A stretch of DNA of 64,000 nucleotides from Streptococcus cuniculi (GCF_001921845.1 NZ_MSJM01000001.1:124001-188000), one strand, 5' to 3'. Positions 10,201 to 18,624 are shown, numbered from the stretch's first letter. Notes: generated by a model not told the origin, from the sequence alone. Numbers and translations are program-made.

Positions 10201-10795
10201 CTAATTCATAAATAATATCTTCCAGACGATCCAGATTGTCCTGAGCCTGTGATAATTTGCTTTCTGTTTCTTTCTTACGAGTTTTGTATTTGAGGACACC
10301 TGCGGCCTCTTCAAAAATCGCACGGCGTTCCTCCGGCTTGGAGTTAAAGATGGCCTCTACTCGACCTTGGGAAATAATCGAAAAGGAATCCCGACCGAGA
10401 CCTGTATCCATAAACAAATCATGAATATCCCGTAAGCGAACTTTCTGACCGTCAATTAGATACTCGCTGTCTCCTGAACGATAAATATGGCGCTCGACCT
10501 TGATTTCTTTCTGACGACCTGCAATGAAACCTGTACTATTGTCCAAGGTAACGATAACAGAAGCATAATTGAGCGCCTTGCGGCTTTCAGTTCCAGCAAA
10601 AATGACGTCTGGCATTTTCCCACCACGGAGACTTTTGGCAGATGATTCCCCCAAGGCCCAACGGAGACTTTCTGTGATATTGGATTTTCCTGAACCATTT
10701 GGACCAACGACTGCCGTCACTCCTCGGTCAAAGACAACCTTTGTTTTATCTGCAAAGGACTTGAAGCCCTGCATTTCAATTGATTTGAGATACAT
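7262..10795 (-). CDS. smc: Chromosome segregation ATPase SMC
   Basis: Condensin core ATPase that organises and segregates the chromosome with ScpA/ScpB. The 1177-aa protein has Walker A GPNGSGKSN near residue 32, long coiled coils, a hinge in the middle (around 510-670, Gly-rich with GGIVGAVSANV and GGAFAGGSNR), then a second coiled coil and the C-terminal signature LMSGGEKALSALALLF with Walker B FVILDEVEAALDE. Length and domain order are complete. The start codon is 3 bp from the rnc stop codon, consistent with the common rnc-smc pairing. Confidence 0.97.
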   Translation of the reverse strand: MYLKSIEMQGFKSFADKTKVVFDRGVTAVVGPNGSGKSNITESLRWALGESSAKSLRGGKMPDVIFAGTESRKALNYASVIVTLDNSTGFIAGRQKEIKVERHIYRSGDSEYLIDGQKVRLRDIHDLFMDTGLGRDSFSIISQGRVEAIFNSKPEERRAIFEEAAGVLKYKTRKKETESKLSQAQDNLDRLEDIIYELDNQVKPLEKQAQVARKYLTLDEERKDLYLNVLVAQITRGHKSIQQKEADLSQVKADLAQYYEQRDQFELENQDLKQQRQQLNAKLEHEQAVLLDVTKLISDLERKIEVHQLESSQNESSRQEAQARLLDLDEKRAKTRELLAEKTAHLAQLQEELATIKTAITEKEQELSYFSENPDQVLDHLREQYVKLLQDEAEVSNSLAKVEQDIANQHRLTESQSEELARLQAELKTSQAELVQIEKDLARAEARLQELLQDYQDKQKVLVDLDKDYQASQSKMFDLLDQVKTKKARQASLEAILQNHSNFYAGVKAVLQQADRIGGIVGAVSANVTFDMQYQTALEIALGGASQHIIVEDEATAKAVIAFLKQQRQGRATFLPLTTIKPRHLAGHQLSQLQAATGFLGLASDLVTFDARLESIFQNLLGTIAVFDTVEHANQAARATKFQVRLVTLDGTEIRPGGAFAGGSNRTNHTTFVKPELDLLAEEIAVLSKELQEQEHLVARKKEEAEVIRQSLEEIKESGEEARLVEQRIRFSYEQLADKLAELQTLYDVQVGQSGKSILSDLQDLAGKYQAQLADFSEKKVKLTGQIEEMKTNRYAIQEQVQTLQESLSSLKVTQSERTSEVRFEQTDITRLQEEEASIMHEMELLQTVIDQKAEAQDDTSLEVLEEQLQAAKNKQIATDQFLIRLKLELEDIEGQFEDIQSRLEQMRLKNDELIRKQAKLEADYEQEAGRLKTLLANLTEHYKMSFEEAQTKAEVLEDLTRAEQTLKDLERAIRALGPVNLEAIDQYEEVHQRLTFLNEQREDILSARNLLLDTIHEMDDEVKERFKQTFEAIRESFKRTFKQMFGGGSADLILTSPDILTAGVEISVQPPGKKIQSLNLMSGGEKALSALALLFSIIRVKTIPFVILDEVEAALDEANVKRFGDYLNRFDKSSQFIVVTHRKGTMAAADAMYGVTMQESGVSKIVSVKLKDIESE

Positions 10796-10797
10796 AC

Positions 10798-11484
10798 CTA
10801 CCCTCTTGCCTCCACTGCATTTTTTGCAGCAGCTTGTTCAGCTTGCTTTTTGGAGCGCCCTTGTCCTCTTCCCATGGCTTGACCATTCACCAATACTTCA
10901 ACTTCAAATAGCTTATCATGTGCTGGCCCTATTTCTGATACTACCTGATATTGAATCATCACTTCACCATTCACCTGCAGTAGTTCCTGCAAACTGGTCT
11001 TATAATCGGTCACGCGCTCAAAATTCCCAACTTCCAGCTGGGGAATCATCACTTGATAGAGAAAGGCTTCTACTGCTTCTACTCCCTTGTCTAGCAGGAG
11101 CGCGCCTAAAAAGGCCTCAAATAAATCCCCTAAGATTGTATCACGATTGCGCCCGCCAGATTTTTCTTCCCCCTTACCGAGACGAAGAAAAGCCTCAAAG
11201 CCACAAGTACGCGTAAACCCTGCCAAACTCTCCTCTCGCACGAAGGTTGAGCGCATCTTGGACATTTCTCCTTCGGGAAACTGAGGATACTTCTGATACA
11301 AATAGCGGGAAATAATCAGTTGCAGAACAGCGTCTCCTAAAAATTCCAATCGCTCATTATGTGAAATTTTTAGAAGGCGGTGCTCATTGGCATAAGATGT
11401 GTGAGTAAAAGCTGTCTCAAGTAAGGCCAAATCGGAAAAATCAATCCCAAACTCAGCAGCCAATTTCTTTTGTAATCGTTGCAT
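10798..11484 (-). CDS. rnc: Ribonuclease III
   Basis: Double-strand-specific endoribonuclease that processes rRNA and structured mRNAs. The 228-aa protein has the RNase III signature [11 protein letters not shown] (about 44-54), the second catalytic acidic cluster [13 protein letters not shown], and a C-terminal dsRNA-binding domain ending [19 protein letters not shown] at 11484 follows AGGAG. It is the first gene of the minus-strand cluster continuing through smc and ftsY. Confidence 0.95.
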   Translation of the reverse strand: MQRLQKKLAAEFGIDFSDLALLETAFTHTSYANEHRLLKISHNERLEFLGDAVLQLIISRYLYQKYPQFPEGEMSKMRSTFVREESLAGFTRTCGFEAFLRLGKGEEKSGGRNRDTILGDLFEAFLGALLLDKGVEAVEAFLYQVMIPQLEVGNFERVTDYKTSLQELLQVNGEVMIQYQVVSEIGPAHDKLFEVEVLVNGQAMGRGQGRSKKQAEQAAAKNAVEARG

Positions 11485-11511
11485 AATTGCTCCTTTTTGT
11501 CTGTCTTTCTT

Positions 11512-11541
11512 ATTATACCATATTCCCAGCTATTTTCAGTA
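11512..11541 (-). promoter_or_regulatory. Probable rnc operon promoter (extended -10)
   Basis: On the minus strand TGGTATAAT gives an extended -10 (TATAAT at 11517-11512), about 28 bp upstream of the rnc start. A weak -35 (ACTGAA) is 17 bp further upstream. Confidence 0.45.
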
Positions 11542-11684
11542 AAACAAAGGGTAGTCGTATCCTTGCTTTTCTCCTATACTATTCTATTCGTAAAAAAACT
11601 GCTTTTTGCAAAAATATATAAAAAATTTCTAAGGAAATATGGGGGTACCCCTCCGCAACAAAAAAACTAGCCTGAGCCAGTTCT

Positions 11685-11810
11685 AGATTGAAGAAAACGT
11701 TCTTTTGCGATACTTTTCTTAAGTGGTACGGACGGTAGCGAAAAGTATCTGACTAAGGCTCGCTCCGCTCGCAAAAATCGGAAAATTATGTTCAGTCAGC
11801 AGAGCTTTTT
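11685..11810. repeat. Intergenic repeat, uninterrupted copy (inverted copy at 52.6-52.8 kb)
   Basis: From AGATTGAAGAAAACGTTCTT to AGCAGAGCTTTTT this segment is closely similar to the reverse complement of 52581-52828. The distant copy carries about 122 extra bp between GGTAGCG and AAAAGTATCTG, so this one is the empty form. It contains an internal palindrome GCTCGCTCCGCTCGC and lies upstream of rnc. Confidence 0.7.
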
Positions 11811-11904
11811 CACTTGTTTCAATAAATCTTGGTTTTATCTAGGTTCTGAAACTAGCTTACGCTAGTTCTTATTTCCAGCCTAAAACAACCCTACGCCAGA
11901 TAAG

Positions 11905-12136
11905 AAGAGGCTGGGACAAAAGTCCCTTATCTCCTTACGTTTTATGGTTTTAACAGTTTGACGTATATCAATAGTCAGGGGAGTGACTATTGATACCTGA
12001 GCCTAGAAATGAGAAAGCGAGGCTTGTCTGGTTTGTAAAACGTTGATAAATCAACATTCTACAAACCTAGTCAACCTTGCGGGGGTGGGACAACGAAATC
12101 GAACTCTTACGAGTTACCGATTTCTGTCCCACTCCC
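11905..12136. repeat. GAGGCTGGGAC repeat, long form
   Basis: Begins GAGGCTGGGACAAAAGTCCC and ends CGATTTCTGTCCCACTCCC. It shares both ends and the GGTTTGTAAAACGTTGATAA segment with 20341-20518, but carries an extra module including a perfect 12-bp hairpin, TATCAATAGTCA (11966-11977) and TGACTATTGATA (11984-11995). A much shorter form is at 53928-53981. The right part is itself an imperfect palindrome, GGTGGGACAACGAAATCG against CGATTTCTGTCCCAC. Confidence 0.75.
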
Positions 12137-12144
12137 ATTTCCGA

Positions 12145-12472
12145 CCTAAAACAACCCTACTCTAGACAAGATGAAAACCGCTTACCTGCGGTTCCTATTT
12201 CCAACTTAAAAAGGTCCACTGGACCAAACAAAGAAAACTAGCTTACGCTAGTTCTCATTTCCAGCCTAAAACAACCCTACGCCAGACAAGATGAAAACCG
12301 CTTACCTGCGGTTCTTATTTCCAACTTAAAAAGGTCCACTGGACCAAACAAAGAGAACTAGCTTGCGCTAGTTCTCTTTTCCAACCTAAAACAACCCTAC
12401 TCCAGACAAGATGAAAACCGCTTACCAGCGGTTCCTATTTCCAACTTAAAAAGGTCCACTGGACCTTTTTAA
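12145..12472. repeat. Tandem array of 120-bp units, three hairpins each
   Basis: CCTAAAACAACCCTAC recurs at 12145, 12265 and 12385, an exact 120-bp period; a truncated earlier unit sits at about 11850-11900. Each unit carries AACCGC...GCGGTT, GGTCCA-C-TGGACC (12213, 12333, 12453) and, between units, ACTAGCTTRCGCTAGT. The last unit runs up to the livF stop codon. The array could act as a strong livF terminator, but it is unusually long for that. Confidence 0.85.
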
Positions 12473-13179
12473 CCACCTAGATATGCTTTTTTGACTTCTT
12501 CTGAGGTGAGGAGTTCTTTTCCTGTTCCTGAGAGGACGATTTTTCCTGTTTCAAGGACGTAGCCTCTGTCTGCGATGGAGAGGGCTTTGTTAGCATTTTG
12601 TTCGATTAAGAGAACGGTTGTGCCTTGTTTTTGGATATCTTGAATGATATCAAAAATTTCTTGGATAAAGATTGGTGCTAGTCCCATAGACGGTTCATCA
12701 AGGAGTAGCAATTTAGGTTGGCTCATGAGCGCCCGTCCCATGGCAAGCATCTGCTGCTCACCACCTGAAAGGGTTGCGGCATCTTGGTTTTTCCGTTCTT
12801 CCAAACGTGGGAAACGAGCAAAAATCTTTTTCAGATTCGCTTGATTTTCCTCACGATTGTTGCGCAAGAATGCACCCATTTCCAAGTTTTCCATAACAGT
12901 CAAACCTGCAAAAACATGGCGACCTTCTGGTACTTGAGATAAGCCGTCTGCCACGATTTTACGGGCTGGAACACGCTGGATTTCGTTCCCTAAGAAGCTG
13001 ATTTTCCCAGAAGAGGGACGTACCAAGCCTGAAATGGTCCGCAAGATAGAAGTTTTTCCTGCACCATTTGCCCCAATCAAGGTGACAACTTCTCCTTCAT
13101 TGACTTCAAAGGATACATTTTTCACCGCTTCGATGACACCGTAATGGACGGATAAGTCTTCTACTTTTAACATTGACAT
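12469..13179 (-). CDS. livF: Branched-chain amino acid ABC transporter ATP-binding protein LivF
   Basis: Cytoplasmic ATPase of the Leu/Ile/Val importer. The 236-aa protein has Walker A GANGAGKTS, the signature LSGGEQQML and Walker B LLLLDEPSMGLAP. SMGLAP after the Walker B is typical of LivF, distinguishing it from LivG. Its ATG shares one base with the livG stop codon (TAATG), so the two are translationally coupled. It is the last gene of the operon. Confidence 0.95.
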   Translation of the reverse strand: MSMLKVEDLSVHYGVIEAVKNVSFEVNEGEVVTLIGANGAGKTSILRTISGLVRPSSGKISFLGNEIQRVPARKIVADGLSQVPEGRHVFAGLTVMENLEMGAFLRNNREENQANLKKIFARFPRLEERKNQDAATLSGGEQQMLAMGRALMSQPKLLLLDEPSMGLAPIFIQEIFDIIQDIQKQGTTVLLIEQNANKALSIADRGYVLETGKIVLSGTGKELLTSEEVKKAYLGG

Positions 13180-13943
13180 TAGGCCTCACCTCCAAGATAT
13201 GCTTCAATTACGCGTTTGTTGATCTTGATTTCCTCAGGTGTCCCATGGGCAATCAGGCGACCGTATTCCAAAACATAGATACGCTCTGTGACTTCCATGA
13301 CCAGACTCATATCATGCTCAATCAGCATAATCGTAATATTGAATTCATTTTTAATTTTGCGGATCAACTGCGTCAATTCCGCTGTTTCCTGTGGGTTCAT
13401 CCCCGCAGCCGGCTCATCAAGAAAGAGAATCTTTGGCTCCGTCGCTAAGGCACGCACGATTTCCAAACGGCGTTGTTGTCCGTAGGGAAGATTTTTAGCC
13501 AACGTTTCTGCATCCTTGTCCAAATCAAAGATTTTCAAGAGGTCAATCGCTTTTTCACGCAACGCAATCTCGTTCTTGTAAAAGGCTGGCAGGCGGAAGA
13601 AACTTGCAAAAACATGATTTTTCCCGTGGTTGCTCAAACCAATCAAGACATTTTCCAAGACGGTCATATCTTTGAACAAACGGATATTTTGGAAGGTCCG
13701 CCCCAATCCGAGAGCGGCAATTTTAGACGGAGCCTTACCGTTTAAAAGAGTTCCCGCCAAGGTAATGGTTCCCTCACTTGGCTCATAGACACCGGTCAAG
13801 AGATTAAAGAGGGTTGTCTTTCCTGCACCATTTGGTCCAATCAAGCCGACCAATTCACCTTCGTGCAACTCCATGGTCACATCACCAACGGCAGTCAGAC
13901 CACCGAAGTTTTTGGTTAATTTTTTTACATCAAGAAGTGCCAT
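13179..13943 (-). CDS. livG: Branched-chain amino acid ABC transporter ATP-binding protein LivG
   Basis: Second ATPase of the importer, 254 aa. Walker A is GPNGAGKTT, Walker B ILFLDEPAAGMNPQE (the AAGMNP form marks LivG), followed by the switch His in LIEHDMSLV. The signature motif is the variant LPYGQQRRL. It forms a heterodimer with LivF under LivH/LivM. One-base overlaps with livM and livF indicate coupled translation. Confidence 0.95.
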   Translation of the reverse strand: MALLDVKKLTKNFGGLTAVGDVTMELHEGELVGLIGPNGAGKTTLFNLLTGVYEPSEGTITLAGTLLNGKAPSKIAALGLGRTFQNIRLFKDMTVLENVLIGLSNHGKNHVFASFFRLPAFYKNEIALREKAIDLLKIFDLDKDAETLAKNLPYGQQRRLEIVRALATEPKILFLDEPAAGMNPQETAELTQLIRKIKNEFNITIMLIEHDMSLVMEVTERIYVLEYGRLIAHGTPEEIKINKRVIEAYLGGEA

Positions 13944-14893
13944 TAGTTCGCATCCTCCTTCTTCTTGAAGAATCGAGCAAAGGATAATTCCTTGGTTCCT
14001 AAAAGACCACCTGGACGGAAAATCATGAGCAAGATAAGGGCCAATGAGTAGATAATCATGCTAACACTTGCATAGCTCTTGAGGTAGACATTCAAGACAC
14101 CTAGGACAATCGCTGCTACAAAGGTACCTGTGATTGAGCCAAGCCCACCCAATACGATGATAATCAAAATGTTCACAGAGGTCATGAAGGCAAAGTCTTT
14201 CGGCACAATCGTTCCAACATAGCCTGCATGAAGTCCACCTGCAATCGCTGCGGTCATCGCACCAAAGACAAAGGCAATCACTTTCATCTTGGTTGGATTA
14301 ACCCCAACAGATTCTGCTGCAATTTCGTCTTCACGGACAGAAATCACCGTCCGTCCCATAGGACTACGTAGGAAATTCACGGTGAAAATCGTTGTAATCA
14401 CCACAAAAGCATAGACCAATTGCCAGTTGGTAAAAAGAGGAATCCCCATAATACCTGCTGCGCCGTTGGTTAATTTGCCACCATTGATAATGAAGATACG
14501 GATGATTTCAGCCACACCAAGCGTTGCAATGGCGAGATAGTCTCCTTTTAAACGGAGCGTTGGCAGACCGACCAAGAGGGCAACTCCACCTGCGAGCAAC
14601 ATTCCCACAAGAAGCGACACTGCAAATCCGCCATAGCTTGGCATCATTTTTCCAAGGACGCCGACAGAATAGGCACCAATGGCCATAAATCCTGCATGGC
14701 CGAGCGAGAATTGACCCGAAAAACCGACAATCAAGTTCAAGCCGACAGCCATGATAATGTTAATACCGATTTGTTGAACAATCTGAATATAGTAGAAATT
14801 CAAGACACCTGCTGCAACAAGTCCTTGAATCACTCCAAAACCTGCTAATAAGACAAGGAGCCAGATTGCATTTACTTTTAGATTTCTTGCCAT
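13943..14893 (-). CDS. livM: Branched-chain amino acid ABC transporter permease LivM
   Basis: Membrane permease of the importer, 316 aa with about eight to nine transmembrane helices. The family's GYSGQ-type stretch appears as LNLIVGFSGQFSLGHAGFMAIGA, and SVREDEIAAESVGVN is the coupling-helix region that contacts the ATPases. It follows livH by 2 bp and abuts livG. Confidence 0.94.
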   Translation of the reverse strand: MARNLKVNAIWLLVLLAGFGVIQGLVAAGVLNFYYIQIVQQIGINIIMAVGLNLIVGFSGQFSLGHAGFMAIGAYSVGVLGKMMPSYGGFAVSLLVGMLLAGGVALLVGLPTLRLKGDYLAIATLGVAEIIRIFIINGGKLTNGAAGIMGIPLFTNWQLVYAFVVITTIFTVNFLRSPMGRTVISVREDEIAAESVGVNPTKMKVIAFVFGAMTAAIAGGLHAGYVGTIVPKDFAFMTSVNILIIIVLGGLGSITGTFVAAIVLGVLNVYLKSYASVSMIIYSLALILLMIFRPGGLLGTKELSFARFFKKKEDAN

Positions 14894-14895
14894 GA

Positions 14896-15783
14896 CTAGA
14901 CCTTCTCTTTCACGTTTTTACCAAGAATACCACTTGGTCTTACCAATAAAATGATAATCAAGACAATGTACACAATCGCATCGCGGAAGGTATCAAAACC
15001 AATCACATAGGTAAAGGTTTCGATAACCCCAATGACAAAGCCACCAAGCGCCGCACCTGGAATGATTCCGATTCCACCTAGAACCGCCGCAACAAAGGCC
15101 TTAAGCCCTGGTGTCATCCCCATGAGTGGCTCGATTTGGTTGTAGTATAAGCCCAGTAAGACACCAGCTGCACCTGCCAAGGCTGATCCAAGGGCAAAAG
15201 TAAAGCTAATCGTACGATTGACATTAATTCCCATTAGTTGTGCAGCATCGCTATCAACAGACACCGCGCGCATGGCTTTCCCCATTTTGGTTTTCTTAAC
15301 AATCAGCTGCAAGGCCACCATGAGAAAGAGAGACACTCCTAAGATAATCAATTGAATACTGTCAACTGTAACAGGACCCAAGGTAAATTTTGCAGCGTTT
15401 AAAACTTGAGGGAAGGGTTTGACATCTGCCGTAAAGAAATAAACCATGATGTATTCAAGGAAGAAGGAAACACCGATTGCCGTAATCAAGGCTGCAATAC
15501 GGGTCGAATTTCGAAGAGGTCGATAGGCCAAAAATTCAATCACAACCCCTAAAATAGCGGTCCCAATCATGGTCAAAATTAAGGTCACAAAGAGGCGTAG
15601 ACCACCGTCTGCAATAAAGGTTAATCGATTTAAAAGGTAATATCCCATGAAGGCTCCCATCATGTAGAGGTCTCCGTGGGCAAAGTTAATCAGTTTGATA
15701 ATTCCGTATACCATTGTGTAGCCTAGGGCTAGCAAGGCATAAACAGATCCCAAAATCAAACCATTGACAAGCTGCTGAAGCAT
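14896..15783 (-). CDS. livH: Branched-chain amino acid ABC transporter permease LivH
   Basis: Membrane permease, 295 aa, with the N-terminal LINGLILGSVYALLALGYTMVYG-like family start and INFAHGD. The coupling loop reads MRAVSVDSDAAQLMGIN. It is the first gene of the HMGF block and is separated from livJ by 173 bp containing a strong hairpin, which probably lowers expression relative to the binding protein. Confidence 0.94.
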   Translation of the reverse strand: MLQQLVNGLILGSVYALLALGYTMVYGIIKLINFAHGDLYMMGAFMGYYLLNRLTFIADGGLRLFVTLILTMIGTAILGVVIEFLAYRPLRNSTRIAALITAIGVSFFLEYIMVYFFTADVKPFPQVLNAAKFTLGPVTVDSIQLIILGVSLFLMVALQLIVKKTKMGKAMRAVSVDSDAAQLMGINVNRTISFTFALGSALAGAAGVLLGLYYNQIEPLMGMTPGLKAFVAAVLGGIGIIPGAALGGFVIGVIETFTYVIGFDTFRDAIVYIVLIIILLVRPSGILGKNVKEKV

Positions 15784-15872
15784 GCGTTCACCGATCTTTC
15801 TAAAAAATTGATTCTAGTCTTTTCTGTATTATAAAGTACGAATATCAGACTAAATTTTTGCTTGTCCATACA

Positions 15873-15912
15873 CGGCAACGGAGTCTGGGACCCAAGTCCT
15901 AGACTCCTTGCT
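15873..15912 (-). terminator. Long hairpin between livJ and livH (attenuator candidate)
   Basis: GCAACGGAGTCTGGGAC (15875-15891) pairs with GTCCTAGACTCCTTGC (15896-15911) with few mismatches. No strong T-run follows on the minus strand, so partial read-through or mRNA stabilisation of the livJ transcript is more likely than full termination. A 16-bp palindrome ATTCTTTTAAAAGAAT (15938-15953) lies between it and the livJ stop. Confidence 0.6.
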
Positions 15913-15956
15913 GTTATAGATATCGCATTATACAAACATTCTTTTAAAAGAATGGA

Positions 15957-17132
15957 TTATTTGTCAGTAATAGATACTGTGTCAACAGAATCTGCCTTAC
16001 CGTCTTTCAAGCTAACCACGTATACTGATTTGACAACATTGTGGTCTTTATCGATAGACATCTTACCAGTCACACCGTCAAAATCTTTTAAAGCAGCTAA
16101 TTTATCTTTGAGTTCTACAGAGTTTTTAGAACCTTTTGATGCTTCTGCCGCCATGTAAACAGAGTCGTAAGCAAGGGCTGAGAACATTGAAGGCTCTTCA
16201 CCGTATTCTTTTGTATAGGCATCGTGGAAGGCTTTTGCACGATCGCTTGCTGATGGTACAAAGGCAGATAGGTAGTAAACATTGTTGGCTGCTGAAGCAG
16301 TTGCCAATTCTGCAAACAATGGTGAGTCAAATCCGTCTGAACCAAGGATTGGTTTGTCGATACCAAGACCACGCGCTTGTTTTACGATTGTTCCTGTTTC
16401 ATTGTAGTAACCTGGCATGATGATGGCATCAAAGTCAAGTCCTTTTAATTTTGTAAGGGCTGCTTGGAAATCTTTATCTCCTGAAGCAAATGTAATAGTT
16501 GACACAATCTCACCCTTGTAAGCATTTTGGAAGGATTCTGCAACACCTTTACCGTAGTCTGAAGAGTTGTCATAGTAAAGCACAACTTTCTTAGCATTCA
16601 AGGTGTTGGTTGCATATTCGGCCATGATTTCACCTTGGTATCCGTCTGTAAATGTTGTACGGAAGAAGAAATCTTGCACTTTCCCTTCACTGTTGACAAC
16701 AAGGTCTGTTTGCGTTCCTGAAGGAGTAATCATTGGTACACCTGCTGATGTAACGTTTGCGATAGACGCACCTGATGCACCTGACGTTGCAGGACCGATG
16801 ATGACGTTTACGCCTTCGCTTGCAAGGCTGGTTGCAACAGTCGCTGCTTCAGCTGTTTCTGATTTGTTGTCTTTAGCAACCACTTCGATTTTCTTACCGT
16901 CAACACCACCTGCTGCGTTGATTTCTTTCACCGCAAGGTCTGCACCATTTTTCTCAGTTTGACCATAAGAAGAAACAGCACCTGACAATTCCAAGTTGTA
17001 ACCGATTTTGACTGTATCGCCTAATTCGGTCCCAGCAGCAGATGAATTTGTGCTTGATACGTTGCCACAAGCTGCAAGAAGCGCTGCAGAAGCAAAACTA
17101 ACCAAGGCTAATTTGAATGTATTTGTTTTCAT
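15957..17132 (-). CDS. livJ: Branched-chain amino acid-binding lipoprotein LivJ
   Basis: Extracellular substrate-binding lipoprotein of the importer, 391 aa. The signal peptide ends in the lipobox LLAACG, with Cys22 as the predicted lipidated residue, followed by a Ser/Thr linker. The mature part is a periplasmic-binding-protein type I fold with ELSGAVSSYGQTEKNGADLAVKEIN and VIIGPATSGAS. It is the first gene of the operon, behind a CodY-overlapped promoter, and precedes livHMGF. Confidence 0.95.
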   Translation of the reverse strand: MKTNTFKLALVSFASAALLAACGNVSSTNSSAAGTELGDTVKIGYNLELSGAVSSYGQTEKNGADLAVKEINAAGGVDGKKIEVVAKDNKSETAEAATVATSLASEGVNVIIGPATSGASGASIANVTSAGVPMITPSGTQTDLVVNSEGKVQDFFFRTTFTDGYQGEIMAEYATNTLNAKKVVLYYDNSSDYGKGVAESFQNAYKGEIVSTITFASGDKDFQAALTKLKGLDFDAIIMPGYYNETGTIVKQARGLGIDKPILGSDGFDSPLFAELATASAANNVYYLSAFVPSASDRAKAFHDAYTKEYGEEPSMFSALAYDSVYMAAEASKGSKNSVELKDKLAALKDFDGVTGKMSIDKDHNVVKSVYVVSLKDGKADSVDTVSITDK

Positions 17133-17172
17133 AAAAACTCCTTAAAACTTTCATAATTTTTGCGATGTATCT

Positions 17173-17201
17173 AATATACTGAATTATCAGAAAATTGTCA
17201 A
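17173..17201 (-). promoter_or_regulatory. livJ promoter with embedded CodY box
   Basis: On the minus strand TTGACA (17201-17196), a 17-bp spacer and TATATT (17178-17173) form a good promoter. The spacer contains AATTTTCTGATAATT (17196-17182), matching the CodY consensus AATTTTCWGAAAATT at 14 of 15 positions. The operator overlies the promoter, implying CodY repression when branched-chain amino acids are plentiful. Confidence 0.85.
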
Positions 17202-17220
17202 CAAAAAAAGAAAAATAATT

Positions 17221-17496
17221 TTAAATACTATTTTTCTCTTCTTCTTGACGCCATAAACTTCCCACAAAATTGGTATCTAATTCCTTCAAATGAGACGGAA
17301 TCACCTTTTTAACAAACTTCTCTTTTTTCAAACTGGTCATCAGATTATCTACATTTTCCTGATTGACATATAATAGCAAATAGCGCAATCTTCGGGAATG
17401 ATAAATGATATCCCCGTATTGATTTAACTTTCTCGCATCGCGGTTGTAATGTAGATAAACTGCTAAACTCACTCGTTCTTGTTTTTCAAATGTCAT
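17221..17496 (-). CDS. YlbG/UPF0298 family protein (DUF2129)
   Basis: A 91-aa cytoplasmic protein of the DUF2129 family, conserved in Firmicutes with no firm function. Family-like features are the [27 protein letters not shown] region (residues about 13-39) and a C-terminal [10 protein letters not shown]. The start follows GAGGAACA. It sits next to livJ, as in other streptococci. Confidence 0.8.
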   Translation of the reverse strand: MTFEKQERVSLAVYLHYNRDARKLNQYGDIIYHSRRLRYLLLYVNQENVDNLMTSLKKEKFVKKVIPSHLKELDTNFVGSLWRQEEEKNSI

Positions 17497-17575
17497 ACTG
17501 TTCCTCTTTCATTTCTTCTATTTCTTATTATATCAGAAAATTTGAAAAAGCTCTCAGATGATACTTACTTAAATT

Positions 17576-17944
17576 TTAAAGAATCAGCGATACGGTTAGC
17601 GAATCACCAGCCCTCTCTAAAGCCTGCTTCCAGCCTTCTTTATCCGTGACGCTACCGATTTTGGTATATGACCATGTATTGCTGCCGTAAAACAAGACGA
17701 GTTGCCTGCTGTTATAGAGGACAATATCCCCGTTTTGAGTTGCCATTTTTTGGTCACTACTGGTCAGAGGGCTGCCAAGACTTCCTACTTTTTCAAAGCC
17801 ATCATAATCAGAAACATCAACCGTCACCGTAGCCTCTTTCAACAAGGCTACCAGTTCTCGAGTTGCTTGATTGTCTTCCAAGGAAACACGAAATTGCTCC
17901 CTTCCAATCTGAATGGTGATTTTGCTTATCGTCTGCTCTGCCAT
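17576..17944 (-). CDS. Cyclophilin-like fold protein
   Basis: A 122-aa protein with the cyclophilin-like (PF18050-type) pattern: ATRELVALLKEATVTVDVSDY, GDIVLY near residue 75 and LVLFYGSNTWSYTKIG. Such proteins lack proven isomerase activity and their role is unknown. It lies 41 bp downstream of the acyltransferase gene on the same strand and probably shares its transcript. Both are set between ylbG and clpP, which are close neighbours in some streptococci, suggesting a small accessory insertion together with the LysR gene. Confidence 0.65.
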   Translation of the reverse strand: MAEQTISKITIQIGREQFRVSLEDNQATRELVALLKEATVTVDVSDYDGFEKVGSLGSPLTSSDQKMATQNGDIVLYNSRQLVLFYGSNTWSYTKIGSVTDKEGWKQALERAGDSLTVSLIL

Positions 17945-17985
17945 CCTTCTCTCCTCTGACTCCCTATTTTTTCCTCATCATTGGT

Positions 17986-18555
17986 CTACTCACCAATCTC
18001 TTTGAGGACTTTAGCTGGAATACCACCGACTAGGGTCTTAGCTGGTACATCCTTGGTCACAACTGCACCCGCAGCAATCACTGCTCCGTCACCAATTGTC
18101 ACTCCTGGGCAAATGGTCGCATTCGCTCCAATCCAGACATCCTGACCAATCGTCACAGCAGCTGGCAGTAAGTTGCCACGTTTTGCTACCTCAAAAGAAT
18201 GGTTGAGGGTCGCAATCACGACATTATGGCCAATCAAAGTCCAATCCCCAATCGTGATACCCCCTTGATCCTGAAATTTGCAACCTGCATTGATAAAAAC
18301 ATCGTTGCCAATGACAATGTTGCGTCCGCAATCTGTAGAAAAGGGTGGAAATAGGGTAAAATTCTCCCCAATTTGTTGCCCTGTCAATTCCTGCATCAAG
18401 GCTACCACTTCCTCTGGGCTATGGTAACTGTTGTTTAAAGCCATTGTGATTTTCAAAGCTCTCTGGGACAAGGCATGCATGACTTCATGCTCCGCTGAAC
18501 CTGCAAGAACCTCCTGCCCTGTTTTCATCTTTTCAAGAAATGTTTGAATATCCAT
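17986..18555 (-). CDS. Sugar O-acetyltransferase, left-handed beta-helix (Maa/LacA-like)
   Basis: A 189-aa acetyl-CoA-dependent acyltransferase. The N-terminal Mac-type helical cap (about 1-60) is followed by hexapeptide repeats ([18 protein letters not shown] onward), the catalytic-type NHSFE near residue 117 and the C-terminal [12 protein letters not shown]. The family acetylates maltose, galactosides or related sugars; the substrate here is unknown. It is divergent from the LysR gene across a 128-bp intergenic region with a perfect palindrome, so it is a likely target of that regulator. The start follows AAAGGAGG. Confidence 0.85.
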   Translation of the reverse strand: MDIQTFLEKMKTGQEVLAGSAEHEVMHALSQRALKITMALNNSYHSPEEVVALMQELTGQQIGENFTLFPPFSTDCGRNIVIGNDVFINAGCKFQDQGGITIGDWTLIGHNVVIATLNHSFEVAKRGNLLPAAVTIGQDVWIGANATICPGVTIGDGAVIAAGAVVTKDVPAKTLVGGIPAKVLKEIGE

Positions 18556-18624
18556 ATCGTCCTCCTTTTTTCATCAGTATACTTTTTGTTATCAGAAATA
18601 GCAAATACCTATTATTTATCCTTT

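Noticed and set aside
11485..12468. Insertion sequence or transposase remnant
   Set aside because: No frame in this kilobase resembles a transposase; only short palindromic repeats are seen.
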